Of a stretch of DNA of 64,000 nucleotides, positions 1 through 7,428 are shown piece by piece. Numbering within the stretch: position 1 is the first letter of the stretch; every line of letters starts with the position of its first letter. This DNA is from Muribaculaceae bacterium Zag1 (lineage in GTDB: Bacteria > Bacteroidota > Bacteroidia > Bacteroidales > Muribaculaceae), in the NCBI GenBank assembly GCA_002633115.1, contig NWBJ01000120.1:1-64000 (forward strand), read 5' to 3'. The position numbers were made by a program, and so were the translations under genes. Under the pieces are notes generated by a model that was not told the DNA's origin, ran no database searches, and saw only the letters and a program-made list of their open reading frames with translations.

Positions 1-722
1 ACAGCAAGGGCCACATCATAATCATAGAGGTGCAGAACACCAGCGAGGCCGACTACATCCACCGCATCCTGTTCGGGGTGTCTCAGGCCGTGGTGCGCCA
101 CATCGACGAGGGCAAGCATTACGCCGAAATCCCCAAGGTGTACTCCATCTCCATCATATACTTCAAGCTCGGCAACGGCTCCGACTACGTTTACAGGGGC
201 AAATACGAGTTCACTGGCTTGCACAATCAAGAAGCGCTGACCTTTACAGAAAAGGATAAAAAAGCCCTTGGCCTTAACTCCCCCAGCGACCCGATGCCGG
301 AGACGTACTTCCTCATGGTTAAGGATTTCGACAAGGTTGCCAAGACTCCCTTGGAGGAATGGATGCGCTTCCTGAAGGACGGGGTGATTGACCCCGATAC
401 GAAGGACAAGGGCCTTAAGGCCGCTCGCCACAAGCTCGACTACATGAAGATGTCGCGCGACGAGCAGGACCGCTACATGCGATATTACTGCGACGCCAAC
501 AGCTTCACCTACACTCAGGCGCGCGAGAAGGAAATAGCCCGCGAGGAGGGCATAGCCATCGGCAAGGAGGAGGGCATAGCCATCGGCAAGGAAGAGGGTA
601 TAGCCATCGGCAATCAAAATGCGAAAAATGAAATAGCCCGAAATATGAAAGCCATGGGCCTTTCTGCTTCTGACATTGCCAAATGCACAGGGTTAACCGA
701 AGAGGAAATCACTAAACTATAG
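1..722 (+). CDS. Rpn-type PD-(D/E)XK nuclease / putative transposase, 5' truncated by window edge
   Basis: The reading frame is open from base 3, so the true start lies left of the window; an internal GTG at 30 is not the natural start. The visible end reads HIIIIEVQNTSEADY, and the E-x-Q pair fits the catalytic half of the PD-(D/E)XK motif in the Rpn (recombination-promoting nuclease) family, where it is normally preceded by an upstream Asp that is outside the window. The segment after it (YSISIIYF, then a charged region) also fits the family. The C-terminus carries three copies of EEGIAIGK followed by a helix-turn-helix-like tail (AMGLSASDIAKCTGLTEEEI), an arrangement common in these proteins. 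Known family members nick or cut DNA and promote RecA-independent recombination. Confident in the family, unsure of biological role. Confidence 0.8.
   Translation, partial: SKGHIIIIEVQNTSEADYIHRILFGVSQAVVRHIDEGKHYAEIPKVYSISIIYFKLGNGSDYVYRGKYEFTGLHNQEALTFTEKDKKALGLNSPSDPMPETYFLMVKDFDKVAKTPLEEWMRFLKDGVIDPDTKDKGLKAARHKLDYMKMSRDEQDRYMRYYCDANSFTYTQAREKEIAREEGIAIGKEEGIAIGKEEGIAIGNQNAKNEIARNMKAMGLSASDIAKCTGLTEEEITKL
543..614 (+). repeat. 24-bp in-frame tandem repeat (x3) inside the Rpn gene
   Basis: Three consecutive 24-bp units (543-566, 567-590, 591-614) encode EEGIAIGK, EEGIAIGK and EEGIAIGN. The first two are identical in DNA; the third has three changes. Because the unit is a multiple of three, copy number can change by slippage without a frameshift. 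Similar variable-length repeats are known in the C-terminal tails of this family. Confidence 0.85.
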
Positions 723-790
723 CGTCCCTACAGTGTTCCAACTTTGTGACCTATCCAGACATAACTTTGCGATGTCAGAAGAAAAAAGGA

Positions 791-885
791 GCAGCGCCGA
801 AGCTGGAGAGTCGGGGCAGACTGTAAATCTGTTGTTCAGAAGCTGAGCAGGTTCGTCATCGCGCAGCGCGTTCCTGAGAAAGAAT
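791..885. repeat. 95-bp direct repeat, copy 1 (tRNA-Tyr anticodon/variable-arm-like)
   Basis: This copy and 1674-1768 match without gaps at about 84 of 95 positions. On the plus strand the core contains GCAGACTGTAAATCTGT, a 5-bp stem with the loop CTGTAAA, which is the canonical anticodon loop of tRNA-Tyr(GUA). It is followed by a second stem-loop (GTTCAG-AAG-CTGAGC) like the long variable arm of class II tRNAs. No proper T-arm or acceptor stem is visible, so it is not a functional tRNA. The right end overlaps the last 30 bases of the PIN toxin gene. Confidence 0.8.
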
Positions 886-1278
886 ATCAAGAAATTCAGA
901 AGGGGTTACAACCTTAGGCTCAGAAGGAAAGTGCTTTTGATTGCCAGTAACCAAGTAAGAACCTTCTGTCAGAGACACTTCATAAAAGACTCTGTCTTTT
1001 GGATCGGGCATGGGATGGAGATAAGGCGTGGGGTGAGAACGCAGCCCCAAATTCTCTATTTCCTGAAGCAGAGAAGATATCCTTAAAGGGGATACATGGA
1101 ATTTGGGCCTGGACAATACTTCTATATACTCCTTAAGGATATCATCATTGTATACTGGTACGAAACCACCATCCCCAATCGCTTGAAGCACCTTCAATGT
1201 GGGTGATAAGGGGGTTTTAGTGATGATGGCCGAAACTATTACATTGGTATCAATGACGGCGTATATTGACCGGCTCAT
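856..1278 (-). CDS. PIN-domain toxin of a type II toxin-antitoxin pair
   Basis: A 140-residue protein opening YAVIDTNVIVSAII, the N-terminal PIN signature with its metal-binding Asp. It continues with an acidic helix (LKEYIEVL), a second acidic cluster (PDPKDRVFYEV) and LVTGNQKHFP, the pattern of the small PIN proteins annotated as putative toxin component. PIN toxins are Mg-dependent ribonucleases that cut tRNA, rRNA or mRNA. The last acidic position of the motif is Asn here (TGN), which is common in this subfamily. Its start overlaps the stop of the upstream antitoxin gene by four bases (ATGA), so the two are co-translated. The 3' end lies inside the 95-bp repeat, so its last residues may have been acquired with that repeat. 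The target RNA cannot be read from sequence. Confidence 0.85.
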   Translation of the reverse strand: MSRSIYAVIDTNVIVSAIITKTPLSPTLKVLQAIGDGGFVPVYNDDILKEYIEVLSRPKFHVSPLRISSLLQEIENLGLRSHPTPYLHPMPDPKDRVFYEVSLTEGSYLVTGNQKHFPSEPKVVTPSEFLDILSQERAAR

Positions 1279-1559
1279 TTTGAAGAACGGTAAGCATCTA
1301 TTTCAGCATTGATCTCGTCAAGGGACATCTCTGGAAGATTCTTGCATTCTTCCCGGATTTCAGAGAGAGCCTTTTTGAAGCGTTCACGAGCTTCGGAATC
1401 TTCCAGTTCTATCTTGAAAGGAATGCTGCGGGTGCGCACCACCGCTTTGGCAAATATGTTTATGGCAGTGTTGATGCTCATGCCCAACTCGCCACACAGG
1501 GCATCGAACCTTTGCTTAAGTTCGCTGTCCATACGTATTGTTGTCGCTACTTGTGCCAT
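1275..1559 (-). CDS. RelB/DinJ-family antitoxin
   Basis: A 94-residue protein beginning QVATTIRMDSELKQRFDALC, a ribbon-helix-helix N-terminus, followed by LGMSINTAINIFAKAVVR and IPFKIE, which are diagnostic of RelB/DinJ antitoxins. The C-terminal half is charged and probably wraps the toxin. It is encoded immediately before the PIN gene with a 4-base overlap. Known family members bind both the toxin and their own promoter, so autoregulation is expected. Pairing a DinJ-type antitoxin with a PIN toxin rather than YafQ/RelE is a mixed combination that occurs elsewhere. Confidence 0.88.
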   Translation of the reverse strand: MAQVATTIRMDSELKQRFDALCGELGMSINTAINIFAKAVVRTRSIPFKIELEDSEARERFKKALSEIREECKNLPEMSLDEINAEIDAYRSSK

Positions 1560-1576
1560 ATTATAATAATTTGATG

Positions 1577-1584
1577 CAAATATA
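1577..1584 (-). promoter_or_regulatory. Possible -7 element of the toxin-antitoxin promoter
   Basis: On the minus strand the sequence reads TATATTTG, matching the Bacteroidetes TAnnTTTG -7 element, 18 bases before the antitoxin ATG. No exact TTTG lies about 20 bp further upstream, so the call rests on the -7 element alone. The very short leader would put antitoxin binding sites over the promoter. Confidence 0.4.
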
Positions 1585-1673
1585 ACAAATAGATTTCAAT
1601 TTGACTTCATTTTGAAGACCGAATTAACACAAATTTAACCTTTTACCTACCTATTTCTTAGCCAGCCCACGGG

Positions 1674-1768
1674 GCAGTGCCTAAGCTGGAGAGTCGGGGC
1701 AGACTGTAAATCTGTTGCTCAGAGGCTGAGCAGGGACATCATCGCGCAGAGCTTTCCCAAGAAAGAAT
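1674..1768. repeat. 95-bp direct repeat, copy 2 (tRNA-Tyr-like)
   Basis: Second copy of the repeat at 791-885. The GTA anticodon-like stem-loop is unchanged. The second stem-loop reads GCTCAG-AGG-CTGAGC and is perfectly paired, whereas copy 1 has a G:U pair at the matching position, so the structure is kept while the sequence varies. The two copies bracket the toxin-antitoxin pair with about 790 bp between them. The rest of the gap 1560-1860 is AT-rich with nothing else recognisable. Confidence 0.8.
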
Positions 1769-1859
1769 CCTGTCTGTCCCACACAGGCCTAATTCAGATT
1801 TTGGCCTCACTGAGCCCAAAATCTTAGGCATCGTAGGGCGTGGGACGAGGGATAGACAG

Positions 1860-2360
1860 TTATTTGACTCGCTTCCCTCTAGCAGCATCCTCGAATAATC
1901 TCTCTTTTTTCCTTTTAGCTTCTTTGGCATCAGTCTTCGCGAAACGAGGGACATGCACATATAGACTGTCTTCGCGTCGGCTTGCGTCTACGTAGGGATA
2001 GATTCCGATGCCACGCTTTGGTGGCATCGAGTCACGAAGAGTTTCATCATATTGTTCTACCCATTCGGGTATTATTTGTGTATCTTGGATTCGTGAAGCA
2101 CACAATACACGATTTTCACGATCATAGATATTCTGAGCCCACAGGCTCATACGAGTTAGAGTAGCATAAGCGCCATTTGGACCCTCCCAGTCAATGTCTT
2201 CGGGAGAGATTTCATCCATGCAACCAAACAGCTCAAGATATACATTCAGACCAGGCACTTTAGTTATTGGACGGGATTCATCCAACTCTTCATCCTAGGT
2301 ACGGAGTAATGAAGAATCATAGTCCTTAGCGCGACTTTCAATGAGTTCTTTTACTGTCAT
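1860..2360 (-). pseudogene. Hypothetical protein gene interrupted by an in-frame TAG
   Basis: From an ATG at 2360 the frame reads MTVKELIESRAKDYDSSLLR T, then TAG at 2297-2295, then continues open in the same frame (DEELDESRPITKVPGLNVYL...) to a stop at 1860. The uninterrupted downstream part is 141 codons from a TTG at 2285. MTVKELIESRAKDYD looks like a natural N-terminus, so the simplest reading is one gene of about 166 codons with an amber stop at codon 22. Alternatives are a start at an internal codon or a sequencing error. The product has a Lys/Arg-rich C-terminus and no family I recognise. It lies between the toxin-antitoxin module and the zinc-ribbon gene. Confidence 0.55.
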
Positions 2361-2381
2361 CGGATGAGGGTTGGCATACTA

Positions 2382-2660
2382 TCAATCTACCATTATATAA
2401 TGGCCAGGAATTTCCTTCATGGTACCATTACACTTGGGGCATTTGCCATCAATTGGATTCCAAGTGGAGGTTACTTCTTCTCCACAATTAGGACATCTGA
2501 CCCAAAACCTTCTTTCAGCTATAAGCTGAGATACTATTTCTTTACAATGGTCGCACTTGAAATGGACCAATAATCCTGCCATGATGCCAGTGAAGCCAGT
2601 AGGATTGCATGCTATGGTATAGCCACAGTCTTTGCACTTAAATTTACTAAACTTTCCCAT
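2382..2660 (-). CDS. Small zinc-ribbon protein
   Basis: A 92-residue protein with four CxxC pairs: CKDC near the N-terminus, CDHC in the middle, then CPNC and CPKC toward the C-terminus. These would form two treble-clef or rubredoxin-like zinc sites. It starts MGKFSKFKCKDCGY and has no signal peptide, so it is probably cytoplasmic. It sits on the same strand as and downstream of hsdS, in the accessory region. No specific function can be assigned; such proteins often bind nucleic acid or act as adaptors. Confidence 0.7.
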   Translation of the reverse strand: MGKFSKFKCKDCGYTIACNPTGFTGIMAGLLVHFKCDHCKEIVSQLIAERRFWVRCPNCGEEVTSTWNPIDGKCPKCNGTMKEIPGHYIMVD

Positions 2661-2768
2661 TATTATTTTTTATTATCCATAATATTTGAAACTTTGCAAT
2701 GCTTCCCCAGGTTGCTCTCCCAGACATAAGTGTGGATGATGAATCCGGGCTTTTTATTATCCGTCCTT

Positions 2769-3953
2769 TCATATCAAGCGAATGCGGCCAGTGAGGAGCT
2801 GCTGCATCATGCCTTGCTTGATGAGTTGGTATCTGGATTTCTTTTGTTCCATGAAGAAAATTTCAGAATCCAAATCTGAGAGGATGGTTGCGATGGCTCG
2901 CTGCTCTGATAAGGACGGGAGTGAGATTTCTAATTCGCTTAAGTTACTTTGAGTAAGTACGGGTTGAGCATTACCTATGGCGTATTGACCCAGTTCCATA
3001 AAGGACAAGAGATAAGCAAGCCATGGAATATTTATAGGAATGGATGGGAAAAATATTAAAGCATGCTCAGTCGCTTGAAAGGGTCCAGCAGTTAAATGGA
3101 CGTTTCCACAAAGGGCGCCAACTCTACCTACGACAATTTTTACGCCATCATAATTATGGAAGGGAGTATAACCCCTCAACCCATTGCCTCCATAGCAAGG
3201 GAATAAAGATTCATTTTGATAAGAAGATATAAATTGGGGATTCGTGAAATCACCAGATTTAAAGTATCCAGCATTCTTTATCGTAAGATTTTCCCATGGG
3301 TCGGAGAAGCCGGGGAGGCGGGTGTGACCAGTGAGGAGCTGCTGCATGGCGCCTTGCTTGATGAGGCGCTTTTTGGCTATCAACTTATCCAATTCGGCAA
3401 TCAAGGCATCAACATCACTCAATGCCTCAGCAATTCTCTCCTGCTCATCAAAAGGAGGAAGAGGTATAATTATATTTTTAACTGATTCAGAGGCAATATG
3501 TACAACTGCATCCCCTTGTGCTGCTTCCGCTTTTTGTTTGTTGGTATTCGCCGTATTACATAGGTATCCCAAAAATTGAGAAGAACATTCTATCTTGGGA
3601 GTTAGAACAATGATGTCTCCTCCAACATATGCTTTTTCATTTCCCAGAAAGGCTACTGCCTTGGCTATATCTTCTTTGGTTTCTCCCGAACAGGTAAACA
3701 AAATCTGACCCATTGTTAAAGGTATGGATCTTGAAGCTACAGATTCTGATATAAAGGAGTGAAAGCTCTTAATATAATCATTATGGATTGTGTAAATTTC
3801 TCCATAGCGAATTGCAGGAATAGATCCTGTTTGTGCCTCTGCTCGTGATATACCTTTCCCTTTTGAAAATAGACCTAAATTTCCCAATTTATATACTTCC
3901 CAATCCTCAGGAATCGGTCCGATATCCGTATATTTGAATCTTGTTTCTTTCAT
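2769..3953 (-). CDS. hsdS: Type I restriction-modification specificity subunit HsdS
   Basis: A 394-residue protein with the two-fold layout of type I S subunits: target-recognition domain 1 (IGPIPEDWEVYKLGNLG...), a conserved helical region (ERIAEALSDVDALIAELDKL), target-recognition domain 2 (from about residue 215, LPGFSDPWENLTIKNAGYF), and a second conserved helical region (RAIATILSDLDSE). Each TRD reads one half of a bipartite DNA target, and the helices set the spacer and bind HsdM. The start overlaps the upstream DUF1016 gene by four bases (ATGA). The ends of the two helical regions share a 38-bp near-identical DNA repeat that could allow recombination between half-genes. Recognition sequence cannot be inferred. 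Confidence 0.93.
   Translation of the reverse strand: MKETRFKYTDIGPIPEDWEVYKLGNLGLFSKGKGISRAEAQTGSIPAIRYGEIYTIHNDYIKSFHSFISESVASRSIPLTMGQILFTCSGETKEDIAKAVAFLGNEKAYVGGDIIVLTPKIECSSQFLGYLCNTANTNKQKAEAAQGDAVVHIASESVKNIIIPLPPFDEQERIAEALSDVDALIAELDKLIAKKRLIKQGAMQQLLTGHTRLPGFSDPWENLTIKNAGYFKSGDFTNPQFISSYQNESLFPCYGGNGLRGYTPFHNYDGVKIVVGRVGALCGNVHLTAGPFQATEHALIFFPSIPINIPWLAYLLSFMELGQYAIGNAQPVLTQSNLSELEISLPSLSEQRAIATILSDLDSEIFFMEQKKSRYQLIKQGMMQQLLTGRIRLI
2788..2825. repeat. 38-bp intragenic hsdS repeat, copy 1
   Basis: This segment encodes the end of the second conserved helical region (LIKQGMMQQLLTG). It matches 3328-3365 at 35 of 38 bases. The copies lie 540 bp apart in the same orientation, bracketing TRD 2. 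Confidence 0.8.
3328..3365. repeat. 38-bp intragenic hsdS repeat, copy 2
   Basis: Encodes LIKQGAMQQLLTG at the end of the first conserved helical region. Recombination between this copy and 2788-2825, or with hsdS fragments elsewhere in the genome, would delete or swap TRD 2. No second hsdS fragment or invertase gene is visible in this window. Confidence 0.8.
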
Positions 3954-5083
3954 TCCTTGTCCTCCTCCTTTTGCAGTAGATAAAACATCTTTTGTCGTTC
4001 AATCTCTTCACGTAGTTGCTCCTTGGTGGGGAGATAGGTGAGGTACTTGGAGGCAAAGAGCTGCTCGTTGCCTTTGAGAACGGAGAAGCGTGCAATGTCA
4101 TCATCCGTGTCGGCGCAAAGCAAGATGCCGATAGTGGGGTTATCGCCCTCGACACGACGCAGTTCGTCAAACATGCGCACATACATATCCATCTGCCCGA
4201 CATCTTGATGAGTGACCACAGAAGTCTTGAGGTCCAGCAGCACATAGCATTTCAGATATATGTTATAAAACACCAGGTCGATGAAATAGTCACGTTTTTC
4301 AGTATGAATATGATGCTGGCGCCCCACAAACGCATACCCCTTGCCCATCTCCATCATGAATTGCTGGATATGGGATAGAATGGCAGATTCAAGAGTAGAC
4401 TCATGGTAATCGCATTGTTGACTCAATCCCAAGAATTCGGCCACAACGGGATTCTTGATGAATTCGAGCTTATCTTGCAGCGGAGCCGTAAGCCGTTGCA
4501 TCTCTTTTCGCACACCCTCCTTGTCCTGAGTTTTGAGCATCCGATAGTAGTATTGGGAAGAAATGTTGCGTTGGAGAGTGCGCACGCTCCAACCTTCTTT
4601 ATTGGCTGCTTCCATATACCATTCTCGGGCATTTTGGTCTTCTTCTTGCAACAATGTACGATAATGAGACCAACTGAGCAATGGTTTGTAGCCCGTATCC
4701 GTAATCAGTAAGTTATATTCAGTTAAGCCTTCAGAAAGTTCACATGCTGTGTGAACTTTTTCATCTGAAGATTTTCCACACAGTGTGTGGAAAATCTCAG
4801 GAAAGGTCTTAAAAAATTGTACATAAGAGTATAAGTTAGTTTTAGTAAACCCTTTCCCATACTCATCAGTAAGGATACGGCTAAGACCTTTTATTATTTC
4901 AGCGCCATATTCAGCACGGTCGGCTCCTTTGAGCTCTTCTTGGGCTATACGTTTACCCAGAAGCCAATTGCGGCGTACCAAAGTGAGGTCAGCGAGACGA
5001 TAAGCGGTTTCTTGAGCCCATTCGATTATCTGACGAGTATCATTGATTAACTCGGCAGAAACAATTTCTTCTTCTTTTTTCAT
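3950..5083 (-). CDS. DUF1016 / YhcG-type PD-(D/E)XK nuclease-domain protein in the type I R-M operon
   Basis: A 377-residue protein with the N-terminal DUF1016 domain (IIEWAQETAYRLADLTLVRR NWLLG, then LSRILTDEYGKGFTKTNLY) and a C-terminal PD-(D/E)XK-like nuclease domain (FVGRQHHIHTEKRDYFIDLV, then YVLLDLKTSVVTHQDVGQMD). The D...DLK residues are the probable catalytic set. The ATG at 5083 is chosen because it forms an ATGA overlap with the hsdM stop; an upstream in-frame start at 5116 would invade hsdM. It also overlaps hsdS by four bases. Genes of this family often sit between hsdM and hsdS, and their role there is not settled. It could be an accessory nuclease or a modulator of the complex. 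Confidence 0.85.
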   Translation of the reverse strand: MKKEEEIVSAELINDTRQIIEWAQETAYRLADLTLVRRNWLLGKRIAQEELKGADRAEYGAEIIKGLSRILTDEYGKGFTKTNLYSYVQFFKTFPEIFHTLCGKSSDEKVHTACELSEGLTEYNLLITDTGYKPLLSWSHYRTLLQEEDQNAREWYMEAANKEGWSVRTLQRNISSQYYYRMLKTQDKEGVRKEMQRLTAPLQDKLEFIKNPVVAEFLGLSQQCDYHESTLESAILSHIQQFMMEMGKGYAFVGRQHHIHTEKRDYFIDLVFYNIYLKCYVLLDLKTSVVTHQDVGQMDMYVRMFDELRRVEGDNPTIGILLCADTDDDIARFSVLKGNEQLFASKYLTYLPTKEQLREEIERQKMFYLLQKEEDKE

Positions 5084-7419
5084 AATGCAAAGCCCATTTC
5101 TTTGAGGTGAGACCATACTTTGTTTTCTAAGGAGGAGACCTTAGCCTCGATTTCGGGGAGTGGGGTAGAATAGCGGTCGGAGAGGGCATTGACCTCGGAG
5201 GAGAGGGCATGAGTCACAGACTGCATTAGGTCGAGAAGGCGGGCGCGAATGGCTGGAAGCCATTTGCGGTGAATAACCAATTTTTGAACCTCATCGAGAT
5301 GTTTGCCCAGATAGGTATATTTCTCAAAGATGGCATCAGTGAGCTGACGCTCTTTCTCTTTCACTTCATTGTCGATAGCTTTCTTTGCTTTCTCTAAGGC
5401 CTTATAATCTGGAGTCTTCTTGATGCGGGTAGTCTCTTGCTTGACTTCATCTTCATCATCAAGAGAGTCTGTGGCATCAGATATCAACTGCTGCATGGCA
5501 GTCGCCTTTTCTTCGCTCTTTTCCTTGAGGTCGAGGATGGCGGCATGGTCAGCAGAGAAGAACTCATCGATTACGATGGATACAGGCAGCAGATCACACT
5601 CCAAATCAGTGTAATTGGGATTTTTCTTTTTGGCATTCAGAATGAGCATCCACCCGTCGCGCGACACCATATAGCAGTCGTCCTGGAGAGTATCCTCCCA
5701 GTACTCCATCAGCTTTTGATAGGCATCGTAGCCATCCACGAGTCTACTATCTCGGAGCATGGTATTGAGCAAGGCTTGGCTCCAACGCTCAATCACCTGC
5801 TTGGGTTTGCAACCCTTGTTATACTCCTCCATGTCGGGAAGCACTTGAAATTCCCACTCTTCGATGGCTTGGGCATATCTCTCTTTTTGCTCTACAAAAC
5901 TCGGATCGTTTTCAATCGCCTCAGAGGGATTTTCGACCACAGAGAAATAACCCTCTCGCACGGGCATGGTTGAGAAAAGGGCATCGCGTAGCGAAGGACA
6001 AGCTTCCCAATAATGCCCCATTTGCTCTATGTCATGAGCGGGGATGCCTCCATGGAGGTGAGCATCGATGTCCTGCTGCACTTCGGTATCGGGAGCAGAG
6101 ACATAACGAGGGATGTTGAGATTGTAATCATTCTTTTCGCGTATCTCCTCAATTGTCACAAAACGAGCGTAATGTGCCACATCTTGGCGAGTATTCCAGG
6201 TATCGACAATGCGCTTGATGTCTTGTTCGCGCAGTCGATTCTTGGCCCCATCCTTGGTGTAGCCATTCTTAGCATCGATGAAGAATATCCCTCGGCGATT
6301 GGCTGCCCCCTTCTTGTTGAGAATGAGAATGGAGGCAGGAATGCCGGTGCCGAAGAAAACGTTGGCAGGAAGACCAATGATTCCCTCGATATAGCCATGG
6401 TCAACAATCCATTTGCGAATCACATATTCGGCATTGCCTCGGAAGAGCACACCATGAGGCAGAATGCAAGCCCCTCGGCCTGTCTCCGGCTTCATGGAAT
6501 GAATTAGGTGGAGCAAAAAGGCAAAGTCGCCGCATTTGGCTGGAGGACAAAGGTTGGAGTTCCAACGATGATACTGGTCCTCGATGCCAGCATCGCCGAG
6601 CCACTGCTTGGTTGAGAAGGGCGGATTGGCTACGCACACGTCGAAAGTATCAATGTTACCGCCAGTGACAAACTCGGGATGGTTGAGCGTATCGCCCTGC
6701 TCGATGGTGGCAAACTGCATGCCGTGGAGTAGCATGTTGAGTATGGCAAGAGAGGCTGTGGCATTATCCTTTTCTTGGCCATAGGGAGTAGCGCTATTGG
6801 GTGTCTCGTTGATTGCTCTGAGCAATAAGGAGCCAGAACCACATGTGGGGTCGTAGATAGTAGTGCTTGGCGAAGTGAACTCGTTTAGGTGAAGCACTTT
6901 AGCCATTACACGGCTCACTTCAGCGGGAGTATAAAATTGCCCCTTGCTTTTACCGCTTTGCTCAGCAAAATTCTTCATCAAATACTCGTATGCATCTCCA
7001 AGGATATCGTCATCAGCCGAACGATTTTGTGAGAAATCAAGATCGCTATCCTCGAATACTCCTATCAGTTTTGACAGGGTATCTGTCATCTGCTTTGGAC
7101 TGCCGAGCTTTGCTGGATCATTGAAATTGGGGATAGTAAGTTTCTTGAGCAGATCAATATTTTCAGTCTTAATCTGTTCTAACTTCTTGTTAATGTTTTC
7201 GCCAATTGACTGGTTTCCCTTAAGGGCAACAAAGTCCTTGAATCGGCAACCGTCAGGAATAATAAAGAGGCTATCGGGGTCGCTCTCCTTATCACTCAGG
7301 TACTTCACGAAGAGGAGAATCAATACATAATCCTTGTATTGACTGGCATCCATGGAGCCGCGAAGAGCATCGCAGGCGCTCCACAAGGTGCTGTATATTT
7401 GAGATTTCTTTACTGCCAT
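5080..7419 (-). CDS. hsdM: Type I restriction-modification DNA methyltransferase HsdM
   Basis: A 779-residue N6-adenine methyltransferase. An N-terminal helical domain (residues 1-150) is followed by the AdoMet-binding motif I (DPTCGSGSLLL, about 190-200) and the catalytic motif IV NPPF (265-268). PHGVLFRG and LPANVFFGTGIPASILIL are further conserved blocks. HsdM modifies adenine in the host target and, with HsdS, forms the recognition core of the R-M complex. At 779 residues it is longer than the common HsdM of about 500-550. The extra C-terminal part (about 480-779) is charged and helical (EKSEEKATAMQQLI...) and may be an extended S-subunit contact region. It is preceded by hsdR with a 9-base gap and followed by an ATGA overlap. 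Confidence 0.94.
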   Translation of the reverse strand: MAVKKSQIYSTLWSACDALRGSMDASQYKDYVLILLFVKYLSDKESDPDSLFIIPDGCRFKDFVALKGNQSIGENINKKLEQIKTENIDLLKKLTIPNFNDPAKLGSPKQMTDTLSKLIGVFEDSDLDFSQNRSADDDILGDAYEYLMKNFAEQSGKSKGQFYTPAEVSRVMAKVLHLNEFTSPSTTIYDPTCGSGSLLLRAINETPNSATPYGQEKDNATASLAILNMLLHGMQFATIEQGDTLNHPEFVTGGNIDTFDVCVANPPFSTKQWLGDAGIEDQYHRWNSNLCPPAKCGDFAFLLHLIHSMKPETGRGACILPHGVLFRGNAEYVIRKWIVDHGYIEGIIGLPANVFFGTGIPASILILNKKGAANRRGIFFIDAKNGYTKDGAKNRLREQDIKRIVDTWNTRQDVAHYARFVTIEEIREKNDYNLNIPRYVSAPDTEVQQDIDAHLHGGIPAHDIEQMGHYWEACPSLRDALFSTMPVREGYFSVVENPSEAIENDPSFVEQKERYAQAIEEWEFQVLPDMEEYNKGCKPKQVIERWSQALLNTMLRDSRLVDGYDAYQKLMEYWEDTLQDDCYMVSRDGWMLILNAKKKNPNYTDLECDLLPVSIVIDEFFSADHAAILDLKEKSEEKATAMQQLISDATDSLDDEDEVKQETTRIKKTPDYKALEKAKKAIDNEVKEKERQLTDAIFEKYTYLGKHLDEVQKLVIHRKWLPAIRARLLDLMQSVTHALSSEVNALSDRYSTPLPEIEAKVSSLENKVWSHLKEMGFAL

Positions 7420-7428
7420 TTTTTTCGG

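Noticed and set aside
791-885. Functional tRNA-Tyr
   Set aside because: Only the anticodon arm and a variable-arm-like hairpin are present; there is no closing acceptor stem or T-arm.
2295-2297. Genome-wide amber recoding
   Set aside because: Only one in-frame TAG was noticed in an accessory gene, and prfA (RF1, which reads TAG) is present with an ordinary recognition motif.
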